From Sphingomonas sp. (GTDB lineage Bacteria > Pseudomonadota > Alphaproteobacteria > Sphingomonadales > Sphingomonadaceae): DNA of 48,061 nt. Positions 32,917 to 41,697 of the stretch are shown one piece after another. The notes beneath the pieces are model-generated. The model saw nothing but the letters and a program-made list of their open reading frames with translations, searched no databases and was not told the DNA's origin. The stretch lies in contig NZ_JACCSU010000093.1 of assembly GCF_013812825.1 (NCBI RefSeq), forward strand, positions 1 to 48,061, given 5' to 3'. Position 1 is the stretch's first letter. Each line of letters begins with the position of its first letter. A program made the translations under genes and the position numbers.

Positions 32917-33959
32917 GGCGCTTCCAGGATCAGTCCGGCGCAGGTGAACCCGGGGCCGAACGCGGTCATCAGTACGCGTTCCGGAATCCCGCGCTCGAGC
33001 AAGCGGTCGAGCACGAACAGGACCGTCGGCGCGCTCATGTTGCCGAAATCGCGAAGCACGTCGCGCTCGATGTCGAGCTCGCCTTGCGGAAGCTCGAGCG
33101 CGGTTTCGATCGCGTCGATGACTTTGACGCCGCCGGGATGGCAGCAGAAGCGAGCGATGTCGCCGCTCTCCAGCTTCAGTTCGCGCAGCATCCCCGCGAC
33201 CGCGGGTGCGAGCTCGCGCTCGATGAACGGCGGGATCGCTCGGTCGAACACGACGGCGAGACCAGGATCCTCGATGTCCCAGCCCATGATTCGCTGGGTA
33301 TCGGGCCACAATTTCTCGGCCGAACCGCCGATCTTCGCGAGCCCCGGCTGGCCGTTGCCGATGACCGCGGCCGCCGCCCCGTCGCCGAACAAGGCCGTGG
33401 CAACCACCGCGGCCGGATCGTCGCTGTCGAGGCGGATCGAGATCGAACAGGTCTCGACGGTCACGAACAGCCAGCGGCTGCTTGGCTTGCCGGCCGCCAG
33501 CCGAGCCGCGGTGGCGAGGCCGCTGACCCCTCCGGCGCAGCCGAGGCCGAACAGCGGCACCCGGTGGACGTCGGGGCGAAGACCCAGCCGAGGGCCAACG
33601 CGGGCCTCGAGGCTTGGAGTCGCAATGCCGGTGGTCGAGACGCTGACGACTCCGTCGATATCTGCTGGAACAAGGCCGGCCTTGCCGATCGCCGCGGACG
33701 CCGCTTCCTCGAACAATTGCTCGGCAGCCTGCAGATAGAGGGAGTTGCGCTCGGCCCAGCCATGCCCATGCTCGTACCAATCGGGCGACGCCACCAGGTG
33801 CCGATTGTCGATTCCGGCGTTGTCGAACACGCTCGACAGCCGCTCGAACAGCGGTGCCTTGCCGCCAAACGCGCGGCGGCCGAGCTCCTTCGCATCGGGC
33901 TGCGCGATTCGGTTGCGCGGAACCGCCGTCGCCAGCGAGAGTAAACTGCTCGAATGCAT
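32913..33959 (-). CDS. Type III polyketide synthase
   Basis: A 348-residue homodimeric ketosynthase of the chalcone synthase fold. The catalytic triad is visible: C141 in VPLFGLGCAGG, H274 in FCCHPGG, and N307 in DFGNMSAPT. The length fits the bacterial group (BpsA/ArsB-like) that extends acyl-CoAs with malonyl-CoA to give alkylpyrones or alkylresorcinols, membrane phenolic lipids. The product cannot be decided from the sequence. The methyltransferase-like gene overlaps its stop. It is divergent from the sugar dehydrogenase, with only 41 bases between the starts. Confidence 0.9.
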   Translation of the reverse strand: MHSSSLLSLATAVPRNRIAQPDAKELGRRAFGGKAPLFERLSSVFDNAGIDNRHLVASPDWYEHGHGWAERNSLYLQAAEQLFEEAASAAIGKAGLVPADIDGVVSVSTTGIATPSLEARVGPRLGLRPDVHRVPLFGLGCAGGVSGLATAARLAAGKPSSRWLFVTVETCSISIRLDSDDPAAVVATALFGDGAAAAVIGNGQPGLAKIGGSAEKLWPDTQRIMGWDIEDPGLAVVFDRAIPPFIERELAPAVAGMLRELKLESGDIARFCCHPGGVKVIDAIETALELPQGELDIERDVLRDFGNMSAPTVLFVLDRLLERGIPERVLMTAFGPGFTCAGLILEAP

Positions 33960-34000
33960 TCAACGCCTATACACGCCGGGATCAGTAAGGACCTCTCACA

Positions 34001-35176
34001 ATGACCTTCCGCTTAATGCAAGCCGCAGCGCTGATGATGGTCGCCGCGTGCGGTTCGGCGCCCTCGTCGACCGCCGCCCAGACCCGCAATGAACAGACAA
34101 GCAACCAGCGTCCCTTCACCGTCACCGAGGTCGCCCGCTTCACGACCCCCTGGGCGATGGATTTCCTGCCGCGAAGCGGAGTCCGGCTGACGGCCGCGGC
34201 GCTGGTCACCGAAAAGGATGGCCGGCTGTGGCTGATCAACACCAGCACCGGCGCCCGCCAACAGGTCAGCGGCGTCCCGCGAGTGAAAGTGGCGGGGCAG
34301 GGCGGGCTCGGCGACGTCGTCGCTCACCCGGACTTTGCCGGCAACCAGCGCGTCTATCTGAGCTACGCCGAGGCGGGCCCGAGCGGGACCAGCGGCGCGG
34401 CGGTCGGCTACGGCCGCTTGATCCTCGGCGGTGGCCAGCCGCGAATCGAAGGGTTCAAAGTCATCTGGCGGCAGTCGCCGAAGGTCACCGGCAACGGGCA
34501 TTTCGGCCATCGGATCGCCTTCGCCCCCGACGGCTCCATGTTCGTCTCGTCCGGCGAGCGCGAGAAAATGGCGCCGGCGCAGGACCTGCGCAGCAGCCTC
34601 GGCAAGATCTTGCGGCTGACGGCCGAAGGCGCTCCCGCGCCCGGCAATCCGTTCAACGACCCGCGCGCCGACTCGACCCGCGACCCGGCGATCTGGAGCT
34701 ACGGCCATCGCAACGCCCTCGGAATCGCCTTCGCTGCGGACGGGCGGCTGTGGTCGAGCGAGATGGGCCCGCAGGGCGGCGACGAGTTCAACTTGATCCT
34801 GCCGGGCCGGAATTACGGCTGGCCGAGCGCGTCCTACGGCAGCCATTATGGCGGCGGCGGAATTCCCGACCAGCATCGCAGCCGCGGCTTCGAGGAACCC
34901 AAGCTGTGGTGGAGCCGGTCGATCTCTCCCGGCAGCCTGCTGATCTACACGGGGAACCTGTTCCCGCAATGGAAGGGCGATGCGCTGATCGGCGCCCTGT
35001 CCGGCGAGTCTTTGATCCGCGTCGACATCGAAGGCGACCGAGCGAGCAAGGCTGATCGCTGGCCGATGGGCGAGCGCATCCGCGCTGTCGACCAGGGCCC
35101 GCGCGGCGAAGTCTATCTACTCGAGGACGGCGGGCGCCTGCTTCGGCTCGAGCCCGCGGGTCAGACGCGCCGGTAG
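34001..35176 (+). CDS. PQQ-type aldose sugar dehydrogenase, lipoprotein
   Basis: A 391-residue protein of the soluble glucose dehydrogenase/YliI (Asd) family, six-bladed beta-propellers that oxidise aldoses with PQQ. A lipobox VAAC with Cys 17 (MTFRLMQAAALMMVAACG) suggests membrane anchoring. Family motifs include FTTPWAMDFLPRSG, AGQGGLGDVVAHPDF, GHFGHRIAFAPDGSMFVSSG, SYGHRNALGIAF and MGPQGGDEFNLILPGRNYGW. AGGA lies 9 bases before the ATG. Whether the strain makes PQQ cannot be seen here. Its last 16 bases overlap the convergent trmB. Confidence 0.9.
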   Translation: MTFRLMQAAALMMVAACGSAPSSTAAQTRNEQTSNQRPFTVTEVARFTTPWAMDFLPRSGVRLTAAALVTEKDGRLWLINTSTGARQQVSGVPRVKVAGQGGLGDVVAHPDFAGNQRVYLSYAEAGPSGTSGAAVGYGRLILGGGQPRIEGFKVIWRQSPKVTGNGHFGHRIAFAPDGSMFVSSGEREKMAPAQDLRSSLGKILRLTAEGAPAPGNPFNDPRADSTRDPAIWSYGHRNALGIAFAADGRLWSSEMGPQGGDEFNLILPGRNYGWPSASYGSHYGGGGIPDQHRSRGFEEPKLWWSRSISPGSLLIYTGNLFPQWKGDALIGALSGESLIRVDIEGDRASKADRWPMGERIRAVDQGPRGEVYLLEDGGRLLRLEPAGQTRR

Positions 35177-35859
35177 CGCAAATAATAGGGCCGCCGGCCT
35201 TCCCGCCGCGACTTGGCGCCGTAGCGGGTTTCGAGCCAGCCGCCTGGCGACTCGAGGAAGTCCAAAGGCCGTTGCGCCAGCCATTCGAAGCGGCTGGCGT
35301 GGCGCTGCATCACCACCAAAGTCCATTCGAGATAGATCGGGTGATCGGTCGCGACCCGCAGCTCGCCGCCCGGCTTGAGCTTGGCCGCGATCAGGTCGAG
35401 CGGCCCGTCGTTGATCATCCGCCGCTTCGAGTGGCGAGCCTTGGGCCACGGGTCCGGGTGGAGCAGATAGACGAAGTCCAAGGCGCCGTCGGGCAGCCGG
35501 CGCAGCACGTCGAGCGCGTCGCCGCGCCAGATGCGGACGTTGGCGAGGCCCCGGTCGCGGATGTGGGCGAGAGCCGCCGCGACTCCGTTGATGAACGGCT
35601 CGCAGCCGATCAAGCCATGGTCGGGAAGCAAATCGGCGCGCTGCGCCAGATGCTCGCCCGAGCCGAAGCCGATCTCGAGGTGGAGCCGCCGGTCGTCGCC
35701 GAACAGCCGCCGCGAACTGATCTCGCCTTCCGCCGGGACCGCGATCGCCGGCAGCAGCGTCTCGATCAGCTCCTGCTGCGCGGGGCGCAGCTTGTGGCCG
35801 CTCGAGCGGCCATAGAGCCGGTTGAGGGTGGTCGGGTCGCCGGCCTTGTGAGCGGTCAT
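35161..35859 (-). CDS. trmB: tRNA (guanine-N7)-methyltransferase
   Basis: A 232-residue SAM-dependent enzyme that makes m7G46 in tRNAs. The Rossmann SAM site is HLEIGFGSGEHLA, and the family signatures FVYLLHPDPWPKARHSKRRM and GELRVATDHPIYLEW are present. The ATG at 35859 opens MTAHKAGDPTTL; a GTG at 35877 would add six residues, and neither has a clear ribosome binding site. It overlaps the convergent sugar dehydrogenase by 16 bases at its end. Confidence 0.95.
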   Translation of the reverse strand: MTAHKAGDPTTLNRLYGRSSGHKLRPAQQELIETLLPAIAVPAEGEISSRRLFGDDRRLHLEIGFGSGEHLAQRADLLPDHGLIGCEPFINGVAAALAHIRDRGLANVRIWRGDALDVLRRLPDGALDFVYLLHPDPWPKARHSKRRMINDGPLDLIAAKLKPGGELRVATDHPIYLEWTLVVMQRHASRFEWLAQRPLDFLESPGGWLETRYGAKSRREGRRPYYLRYRRV

Positions 35860-35916
35860 TCGGCGGTGGCTAATCACTCAAGCGCGCGTTCAGCAAGCCT
35901 GGTTCACTCAACAGGC

Positions 35917-36270
35917 ATGAACAAGCCGCTGTTCGCCATTACCCTCTTTTTGCTTGGGACTGCTCCAGCGCATGCCACCGGCGGTTTCGTCTGCCGCACC
36001 GCCGGTTCGCGGCCGATCGAGGTGTCGCTCGGTTTCGGTCACGTGCCCGGCTCGCCGCTGATCCTCACCCGACTGACCGACAACGGTCGCCAGGTGCCGG
36101 TTCAAAGCGCGCAGTGGTGGCTCGACAAATCCGAGCTTCGGCTGGTTCTCGTCAGTCCCAATGCGATGCGCGAGGAGCTCGTCATTCGCGCCCGCGGCAA
36201 TCGCCACTTCTACGACGGATCGGCGTGGCGAAACGGGCGCCAGCAGTGGATCCGCTGCCGCGGGGACTAG
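35917..36270 (+). CDS. Small secreted hypothetical protein
   Basis: A 117-residue protein with a signal peptide ([20 protein letters not shown], cleavage after residue 20). The mature domain is mainly beta ([66 protein letters not shown]) with two Cys, near the start and end, that may form a disulphide. No family name is certain. It is divergent from trmB and overlaps the convergent metK stop by four bases. Confidence 0.65.
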   Translation: MNKPLFAITLFLLGTAPAHATGGFVCRTAGSRPIEVSLGFGHVPGSPLILTRLTDNGRQVPVQSAQWWLDKSELRLVLVSPNAMREELVIRARGNRHFYDGSAWRNGRQQWIRCRGD

Positions 36271-37493
36271 GCCAGCGCCGCCTTCAGATCGTCGACCAGG
36301 TCGACCTTCTCCCACGGGAACAGATCGCCCTCGGGCTGGCGGCCGAAATGGCCGTAGGCGGCCGTCTTGCCGTAGATCGGCTTGTTGAGCTGGAGGTGCG
36401 TTCGGATACCGCGCGGGGTGAGGCCACCGAGCTTGTCGATGCGGTCAATGGCGGCCTCGATCGCGTCGTCGCCGACGGTACCGGTACCGTGGGTGTCGAC
36501 ATAGAGCGACAGCGGCGCGGAGACTCCGATCGCGTAGGCGAGCTGAATCGTGCAGCGGCGGGCAAGCCCGGCGGCGACGATGTTCTTGGCCAGATAGCGA
36601 GCCGCGTAAGCGGCCGAACGGTCGACCTTCGTCGGGTCCTTGCCCGAAAAGGCGCCGCCACCGTGCGGTGCCGCGCCGCCGTAGGTGTCGACGATGATCT
36701 TGCGACCGGTCAGCCCCGCGTCACCGTCGGGCCCGCCGATCTCGAAGCTGCCGGTCGGGTTGATATGGTAGACGGTGTCGTTCGACAGCAGCTCGGCCGG
36801 GATCACCTGAGCGACGACCCGCTTCACATAATCGTGAAGCTCGGCCTCTTTCTCCCCTTCGTCATAGCCTTTGCCGTGCTGGGTCGAGACCACGATCGCC
36901 GTCGCCGCGACCGGCTTGCCGTTCTCGTATCGCAGCGTCACCTGGCTCTTGGCATCGGGCTCGAGGAACGGCGCGGCGCCCGAATGGCGGTCGGCGGCCA
37001 TGCGCTCCAGGATCTGGTGGCTGTAGTAGAGCGTCGCCGGCATCAGCTCGGGCGTCTCGTCGACGGCGAAGCCGAACATGATGCCCTGGTCGCCGGCGCC
37101 CTCATCCTTGTTGCCGGACGCATCGACTCCCTGCGCGATGTGCGCCGATTGGCCATGGAGGTGGTTCTCGAAGCTGGCGGTCTGCCAGTGGAAGCCGTCC
37201 TGCTCGTAACCGATCTCGCGCACCTTGTTGCGGACCACCTGCTCGATCTCGTCGCGGGCCCCGGGCGCCCAGCCGTGGGTGTCCTGGAACTTCTCCTCGT
37301 CGAACACCGGGCGGCAGCGGATCTCGCCGCCGATGACGATGCGCTGCGTCGTGACCAGGGTCTCGCAGGCCACGCGTGCTTCGGGATCCTTGGACAGGAA
37401 GAGATCGACGATGGAGTCGCTGATCTGGTCGGCGACCTTGTCGGGATGGCCCTCGGAAACGGATTCGGACGTGAAGAGGTAATTGCTGCGCAT
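36267..37493 (-). CDS. metK: S-adenosylmethionine synthase
   Basis: A 408-residue enzyme making S-adenosylmethionine from methionine and ATP. Conserved elements include [18 protein letters not shown] near the start, [18 protein letters not shown] (about 131-148), [39 protein letters not shown] and the C-terminal [15 protein letters not shown] palindromic operator lies about 45 bases upstream. It is downstream of lnt in the same direction, an order seen in other alphaproteobacteria. Confidence 0.98.
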   Translation of the reverse strand: MRSNYLFTSESVSEGHPDKVADQISDSIVDLFLSKDPEARVACETLVTTQRIVIGGEIRCRPVFDEEKFQDTHGWAPGARDEIEQVVRNKVREIGYEQDGFHWQTASFENHLHGQSAHIAQGVDASGNKDEGAGDQGIMFGFAVDETPELMPATLYYSHQILERMAADRHSGAAPFLEPDAKSQVTLRYENGKPVAATAIVVSTQHGKGYDEGEKEAELHDYVKRVVAQVIPAELLSNDTVYHINPTGSFEIGGPDGDAGLTGRKIIVDTYGGAAPHGGGAFSGKDPTKVDRSAAYAARYLAKNIVAAGLARRCTIQLAYAIGVSAPLSLYVDTHGTGTVGDDAIEAAIDRIDKLGGLTPRGIRTHLQLNKPIYGKTAAYGHFGRQPEGDLFPWEKVDLVDDLKAALA

Positions 37494-37538
37494 GTTGCGA
37501 AATGGTCCTGGAGAGATCGGCCGAAGCCGGATTTAACG

Positions 37539-37558
37539 ATATAAGGAAATCCTTATGT
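37539..37558. promoter_or_regulatory. Palindromic operator upstream of metK, SahR-like
   Basis: ATATAAGGAAATCCTTATGT is a near-perfect palindrome (arms ATAAGGA and TCCTTAT) between lnt and metK, overlapping the lnt end. It resembles the ATATAAAG-CTTTATAT motif described for SahR-type ArsR-family regulators of the SAM cycle. Assignment to that regulator is inference. Confidence 0.5.
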
Positions 37559-39133
37559 CCGCCGATAGCGCTCGCCTGTTCGAAGGGCAATGGCGGCAAG
37601 GATCAGCCCCAATGCGAGCAGCAGCGCAATCCAGTTCCCGGCCCGGGCGAAGGGCGTCAGGCCAAGCGCCGGCGGCGGCAAAACGCCGTCGATCGCCCCG
37701 GCCGTTCGCCACGGCTGCGCCGCGACGATGGCGCCGCGGGCATCGATGATCGCGCTGATCCCGGTCGGCGTCGAGCGCAGCACCGGAATCCCTTCCTCGG
37801 CGGCGCGCAGCCGCGCCTGCGCAAGGTGCTGCGGCGGGCCCCAGCGGCCGAACCAGGCGTCGTTCGAGGGGTTGAAGATGAAATCGGGCCGGTTGCGCCG
37901 ATCGACGACATGGCCGGGAAAGATGATCTCGTAGCACAGCTGGAAACCGACCTTGCCCCAGCCGGGCAGGTTCAGAGTGCGCGGTCCCGGTCCCGGCGCG
38001 AAATCGACGTCGCCCGGAGCGAGACGCGACAGGCCGATCGACGACAGCAGCGGCCGCATCGGCAGATATTCGCCGTACGGCACGAGATGGGCCTTGTCGT
38101 AGCGGCCGAGGACCTGTCCGCCCGGGCCGATCACGAAGACGCTGTTCGCCGCCCCGTCGACTCGGCGGCCATCGGACGAGTGCAGCGCGATTCCGCCCGT
38201 CAGCAGATACTCGCCGGGGGCCAGCAGCGACGCCGCCCGGGTGCGCTCGAACTCGGCGTACGCCTGATGCTCGCTGGTGCGCGCATCCTCGAGCGGCTCG
38301 GTGACCGCCGCCTCGGGCCACAGCAACAACCGTGGGCCGGCGTCCGGGTGGCGCGGTGCCGACAATCGCGCCAGCCGCCGCGCGGCGATTTCGCTGAAAC
38401 CCGGCCGCCATTTGTCCTGCTGGCCGATGTTCGGCTGAACGATTCGCACCGGCTTGAGGGCGGTCTGCGACGTCGGCACGCGCGACGCCGGGAACGCCCA
38501 GAGCAAGACCACCACCGCCGCAACTGCAAGCGCGGGCCAGGCTGTGCGGTGAACGGCGAGCCACAACGCGCCGCCGATCAGCACGACCAGCATTGACAAT
38601 CCGTAGGTGCCGATCAGTGCGCTCGACTGGAGCAGGGAAGTGTCGGCGAGGACGACTCCGACCGGGTTCCAAGAAAAGCCGGTGAAGATTCCGCCGCGCA
38701 GCCACTCGGTCACTCCCCACCCGCCGGCCAGGGCGAGCAGCAGCGGGCCCCGCCGGCCGCCGCCGAGCCGCCATCCGAGCCCCGCCGCCAGCGCCGGATA
38801 GACGGCCAGGTAGAGCGACAGCAGCACCACCGCGATCCAGCCGAGCCACGCCGGCATCGCCGCCTGGTAGGTGAAGGCGGTCGCGATCCAGTTGAGCCCG
38901 ATGACGAACTGGCCGAGACCGAACAGCCAGCCGAGCAGAAGCGCGCGGCGAAGGCTTTTCGAGCGCAGCAGCAGCTCGCACAGGACTGCCAAGGCGAGCA
39001 GCATCAGCGGCCACCAGCCGACCGGCTCGAAGGCTAGCGCGGACAGGACGCCCAGCGCCAGCGCGGTAACCAGCGAGTGCCGCTCGGCCAGCTCGAAAAG
39101 TCTCAAAGGTCGCACTCCATCGCGCATCCGCAT
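37553..39133 (-). CDS. lnt: Apolipoprotein N-acyltransferase
   Basis: A 526-residue inner-membrane enzyme that adds the third acyl chain to lipoproteins. Six to seven membrane segments occupy about 20-210; the nitrilase domain has the catalytic residues E274 (LLLWPEAAVTEP), K347 (YDKAHLVPYGEYLP) and C400 (VGFQLCYEIIFPG). The final hydrophobic segment is at about 495-515. It follows a 4-kb accessory patch that separates it from corC, with which it is usually linked. Confidence 0.95.
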   Translation of the reverse strand: MRMRDGVRPLRLFELAERHSLVTALALGVLSALAFEPVGWWPLMLLALAVLCELLLRSKSLRRALLLGWLFGLGQFVIGLNWIATAFTYQAAMPAWLGWIAVVLLSLYLAVYPALAAGLGWRLGGGRRGPLLLALAGGWGVTEWLRGGIFTGFSWNPVGVVLADTSLLQSSALIGTYGLSMLVVLIGGALWLAVHRTAWPALAVAAVVVLLWAFPASRVPTSQTALKPVRIVQPNIGQQDKWRPGFSEIAARRLARLSAPRHPDAGPRLLLWPEAAVTEPLEDARTSEHQAYAEFERTRAASLLAPGEYLLTGGIALHSSDGRRVDGAANSVFVIGPGGQVLGRYDKAHLVPYGEYLPMRPLLSSIGLSRLAPGDVDFAPGPGPRTLNLPGWGKVGFQLCYEIIFPGHVVDRRNRPDFIFNPSNDAWFGRWGPPQHLAQARLRAAEEGIPVLRSTPTGISAIIDARGAIVAAQPWRTAGAIDGVLPPPALGLTPFARAGNWIALLLALGLILAAIALRTGERYRRT

Positions 39134-39280
39134 GAGCGGGCGCTGGCGCCGGCCCGGGGCATTGAAGCTTCAGGTCGGTCGGAGGGAGACCGCGTCGGGA
39201 CAATCATCGCCGCGCCCTATGCCGCGCATCACCCTTTGGAGGACAGCTTTTTCGTCATTCGGCAGCGATGTCGTGCCCTC

Positions 39281-39460
39281 ATGCCGCACGCGTCGGGGCG
39301 TTGCGGCAACACAGACCGCCAGCAGCGGCAGGACGATGGCCGCTTCCCGTGGCGCCTGCTCGGCCTGCTCGGGCTCGCGGGCCTGATTGCGCGCAAGCCG
39401 CAGCGCCGCACTGAAACCGAGAGAATAGCGGCGGGGCCCCAGTGCCAAGCTCGCGCCTGA
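39281..39460 (+). CDS. Possible WGxxG-like small membrane protein
   Basis: From the ATG at 39281 a 59-residue product has a polar first half and then FPWRLLGLLGLAGLIARKPQ, a Gly/Leu helix followed by basic residues. This resembles the WGxxGxxG anchor of short sphingomonad proteins (usually WGLLGLLGLAGL), but the N-terminal signal peptide is missing. It may be a truncated copy. The rest of the 39.13-39.64 kb interval shows only a palindrome. Confidence 0.4.
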   Translation: MPHASGRCGNTDRQQRQDDGRFPWRLLGLLGLAGLIARKPQRRTETERIAAGPQCQARA

Positions 39461-39539
39461 GCCCTTCAAGAGCGGTCGTCGAGCCTTAGATGGCTCGCCG
39501 CAGGCGGTCTTCGCGCAGGCTCATCCGATGCGTTCGCAG

Positions 39540-39567
39540 TGTCCGCTTTGGGTGGAAAGCGGACACT
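39540..39567. repeat. TGTCCGC palindrome, inverted copy
   Basis: TGTCCGCTTT, GGGTGG, AAAGCGGACACT: the centre reads as the complement of CCACCC, so this copy is in the opposite orientation to those at 6.1-14.2 kb. Confidence 0.85.
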
Positions 39568-39640
39568 AGCGACCGCCGCTGAGCCAGTCAGTGACACCCC
39601 AATCAACTGAGCGTAGGGTAAAGTGCCGAAGGGGGCTGCC

Positions 39641-40309
39641 ATGTTCTGTCCGACGCCTGAACTTACGTCGAGGGCCGAGTTGACGCTGACCCGACGCCAT
39701 CTCCTGATGGGCTTCACTAGCGTTGTTGGGGCGAGCGCAGCTATCGCAATCCCTGTTGAGCCCCTCACCCGGCGCGGCACGCCGCAGCTTACGACCGGTC
39801 CCTTTTATCCCCTGGACCGTCCTTTCGATCAGGACTGGGACCTGACACGGGTGCCAGGCCGGCCCGGGGTCGCGCAAGGCGTCATTATGGATCTACATGG
39901 GAAGGTAACGACCGAGCAGGGCCGCCCTGTCCCGGGAGCGATTCTTGACGTGTGGCAAACCAACGGCCTCGGCCGCTATCATCATCCGAGCGATACCGTC
40001 GGAAAGCCCATTGATCCCAACTTTCAAGGATCGGCAGTGATTCGCGCGGACGTTGACGGAGATTACCGGATCCGGACAGTTGTTCCGTTGCCCTACGAGC
40101 GTCGCCAGCGCCACATCCATTTCGACGTGCGAGGCGAGAAGCGGCTTCTGGTCACGCAAATGTTCTTCCCCGGTGAGCCGAACGAGCGTGACACCCTCTT
40201 CCCGGGGCTGAGGAACGAGGTGCTGCAAAGGGCGGTAACCGCCGAGCTTGTGGGGATCGACAACGGCGTGAAGACGTTTCGGTGGAACATCGTGCTTGCA
40301 GGAGAGTGA
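39641..40309 (+). CDS. Exported intradiol ring-cleavage dioxygenase-like protein
   Basis: A 222-residue protein of the protocatechuate 3,4-dioxygenase fold. LTRRHLLMGFTSVVGASAA at 16-34 is a twin-arginine (Tat) signal, so it is exported folded. The entrance motif TTGPFYPLDR and DVWQTNGLGRYHHP are family signatures; the four expected Fe(III) ligands are Y113, Y152, H158 and H160. Such Tat-exported members are sometimes called intradiol dioxygenase-like without known substrate. I use the ATG at 39641 with AAGGGGG upstream. A LysR regulator stands beside it, convergent, and may control it. Confidence 0.85.
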   Translation: MFCPTPELTSRAELTLTRRHLLMGFTSVVGASAAIAIPVEPLTRRGTPQLTTGPFYPLDRPFDQDWDLTRVPGRPGVAQGVIMDLHGKVTTEQGRPVPGAILDVWQTNGLGRYHHPSDTVGKPIDPNFQGSAVIRADVDGDYRIRTVVPLPYERRQRHIHFDVRGEKRLLVTQMFFPGEPNERDTLFPGLRNEVLQRAVTAELVGIDNGVKTFRWNIVLAGE

Positions 40310-40340
40310 CTCGGGCGCTCCCGCGCATTTTTAATGCTGG

Positions 40341-40361
40341 TTTGGGTGGAAAGCGGACATT
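40341..40361. repeat. Half palindrome of the TGTCCGC family
   Basis: TTTGGGTGGAAAGCGGACATT keeps one arm and the GGGTGG centre; the outer left arm is replaced by AATGCTGG. It is three bases from the LysR stop. Confidence 0.6.
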
Positions 40362-40364
40362 GTC

Positions 40365-41243
40365 CTATCCCGGCCAGCTGAAGGCCTTCGCGGTTCTCAC
40401 GAACGCCGCGGTCGATTGGGCGAACGGGCGCCCGGGCACCGTCACCAGAGCGATTGTTCGGCTGATCGCCGGATCGGTAATGGGCCGCTGCAGCAGGTCG
40501 GGGACAGTGACGGAATATTCCGGCATCACCGCAATTCCGATGTTGGCCAGCACCATCGCCTGGACCCAGTCTTCGCGTTCGGAGCGGAAGCGCGCGTACA
40601 GCTGAACATCAAGATCCCTGCAGACGGCTGTAAACATCTCGCGCATCTCGCACGACAAACGGTCGACGTAGGGCTGGCCGGAAAGGTCCTTGAGGCGAAC
40701 GCTGTTGCGCTCCGCCAGCGGGTGCCCCGGCGGAAGCACAGCGACATATTTCTCGGTGTAAAGCGGGTGTGCGTGGAAGCTCTCCGGCACGCCGTCGCAC
40801 GGATTGACGATCGCCAGGTCCAGAGCGCCTTCGTCGAGCCTGTTGAGCAATTCCGGAACCGGTGATTCGATGACCTCGACCTCGACGCCTTCGAAGGCGG
40901 ACTGGAAAGTGGCGAGGTAGCGCGCGATGCGCACCGAGCCGATCGTGCCGAGGACGCCGAGACGGACCGGCACCTTGTCGAGCAACCGGTGTTCCTGAGC
41001 GATTGCCTTGGCGCGTTCCGCCTGATCCTGCATCTGACGCAGTGTCGGAAGGATCGAGCGTCCAAAATCGCTCAATCGGACGCGCTTGCCTTCGCGGGTG
41101 AAGATCGGCGTACCCAGTTCCTGCTCAAGGTTCTTGACGGCTTTCGTCAGCGCCGGCTGCGATACGTTGCAGCGCTCGGCGGCCCTGGTGAAGTTCAGGG
41201 TTTCGGCGGCGGCGAGCACATAGCGGATTTGAAACAGTTCCAT
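40365..41243 (-). CDS. LysR family transcription regulator
   Basis: A 292-residue regulator. The N-terminal winged helix is MELFQIRYVLAAAETLNFTR, AAERCNVSQPALTKAVKNLE, and residues 90-285 form the two-lobed effector domain. The sequence PVRLGVLGTIGSVRIARYLA starts the domain, and VTVPGRPFAQ is close to the end. The DNA-binding part resembles OxyR-like members, but whether it has redox cysteines cannot be decided: C175-C200-type pairs are not aligned, and two Cys occur at RLSCEMREMFTAVC. It may regulate the convergent dioxygenase or the DUF4242-like gene. Confidence 0.85.
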   Translation of the reverse strand: MELFQIRYVLAAAETLNFTRAAERCNVSQPALTKAVKNLEQELGTPIFTREGKRVRLSDFGRSILPTLRQMQDQAERAKAIAQEHRLLDKVPVRLGVLGTIGSVRIARYLATFQSAFEGVEVEVIESPVPELLNRLDEGALDLAIVNPCDGVPESFHAHPLYTEKYVAVLPPGHPLAERNSVRLKDLSGQPYVDRLSCEMREMFTAVCRDLDVQLYARFRSEREDWVQAMVLANIGIAVMPEYSVTVPDLLQRPITDPAISRTIALVTVPGRPFAQSTAAFVRTAKAFSWPG

Positions 41244-41368
41244 CGCTTCCTCGTAATCGGCGCAGTGAACAGCAATAACCGGCGGTTATGCAACAATGCC
41301 GAACTTCTTCTGTCGGCGCACCCCCCGCCGGCCTAGGCTTTTCCGCTTACACAGGAGGGAGAAAGCCA

Positions 41369-41638
41369 ATGTCAGTGTTCATGGTCGAGCGGGACCTGAA
41401 GGGGATCGCGATGGAAGACCTGGCGGGCGCTCAGAAAGCGGCAATCGGCAAAGCCGGGGAAATGCGGCAGGGCGGATCGGACATTCGCTACATCCGCACC
41501 ACCTTCGCCCCCGAGGACGGGCGCTGCATGTGCCTGTTCGAAGCCGAATCAGATTCTGACGTCAGACGGCTCAACGACGAAGCCGGGCTGCCCTACAGCC
41601 GGATCGTTCCGGCGATGGACCTCACGCCTCAGGGCTGA
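41369..41638 (+). CDS. DUF4242/SCO4226-like small protein
   Basis: An 89-residue protein with the ferredoxin-like pattern of DUF4242, whose member SCO4226 binds nickel. Visible motifs are MVERDLKGIAMEDLAGAQKA, IRYIRTTFAPEDGRCMCLFE (with two Cys) and DVRRLNDEAGLPYSRIV. The ATG at 41369 has GGAGGGAG 8 bases upstream; the longer frame is not conserved. It is divergent from the LysR gene, 125 bases away, and could be its target. Its stop is one base before a palindrome. Confidence 0.75.
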   Translation: MSVFMVERDLKGIAMEDLAGAQKAAIGKAGEMRQGGSDIRYIRTTFAPEDGRCMCLFEAESDSDVRRLNDEAGLPYSRIVPAMDLTPQG

Positions 41639-41639
41639 A

Positions 41640-41667
41640 TGTCTGCTTTGGTTCGAAAGCGGACATT
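41640..41667. repeat. TGTCCGC palindrome, copy at 41.6 kb
   Basis: TGTCTGCTTT, GGTTCG, AAAGCGGACATT, two bases after a stop codon. The first arm has T where the second has a complementary-breaking G. Confidence 0.8.
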
Positions 41668-41697
41668 AGCCGAATGGAGTTCCGCGGCTCTAACGCT

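Noticed and set aside
37494-37540. A SAM riboswitch upstream of metK
   Set aside because: The interval is under 60 bases and has only one weak stem (CCGGCTTCGGCC); the palindromic operator explains it better.
36114-37544. 476-residue open frame antisense to metK
   Set aside because: Metadata of a shadow frame: no domain, and metK on the opposite strand is complete.
39170-39469. 99-residue minus-strand frame upstream of lnt
   Set aside because: No ribosome binding site or domain, and it is antisense to the WGxxG-like helix, which is the more protein-like reading.
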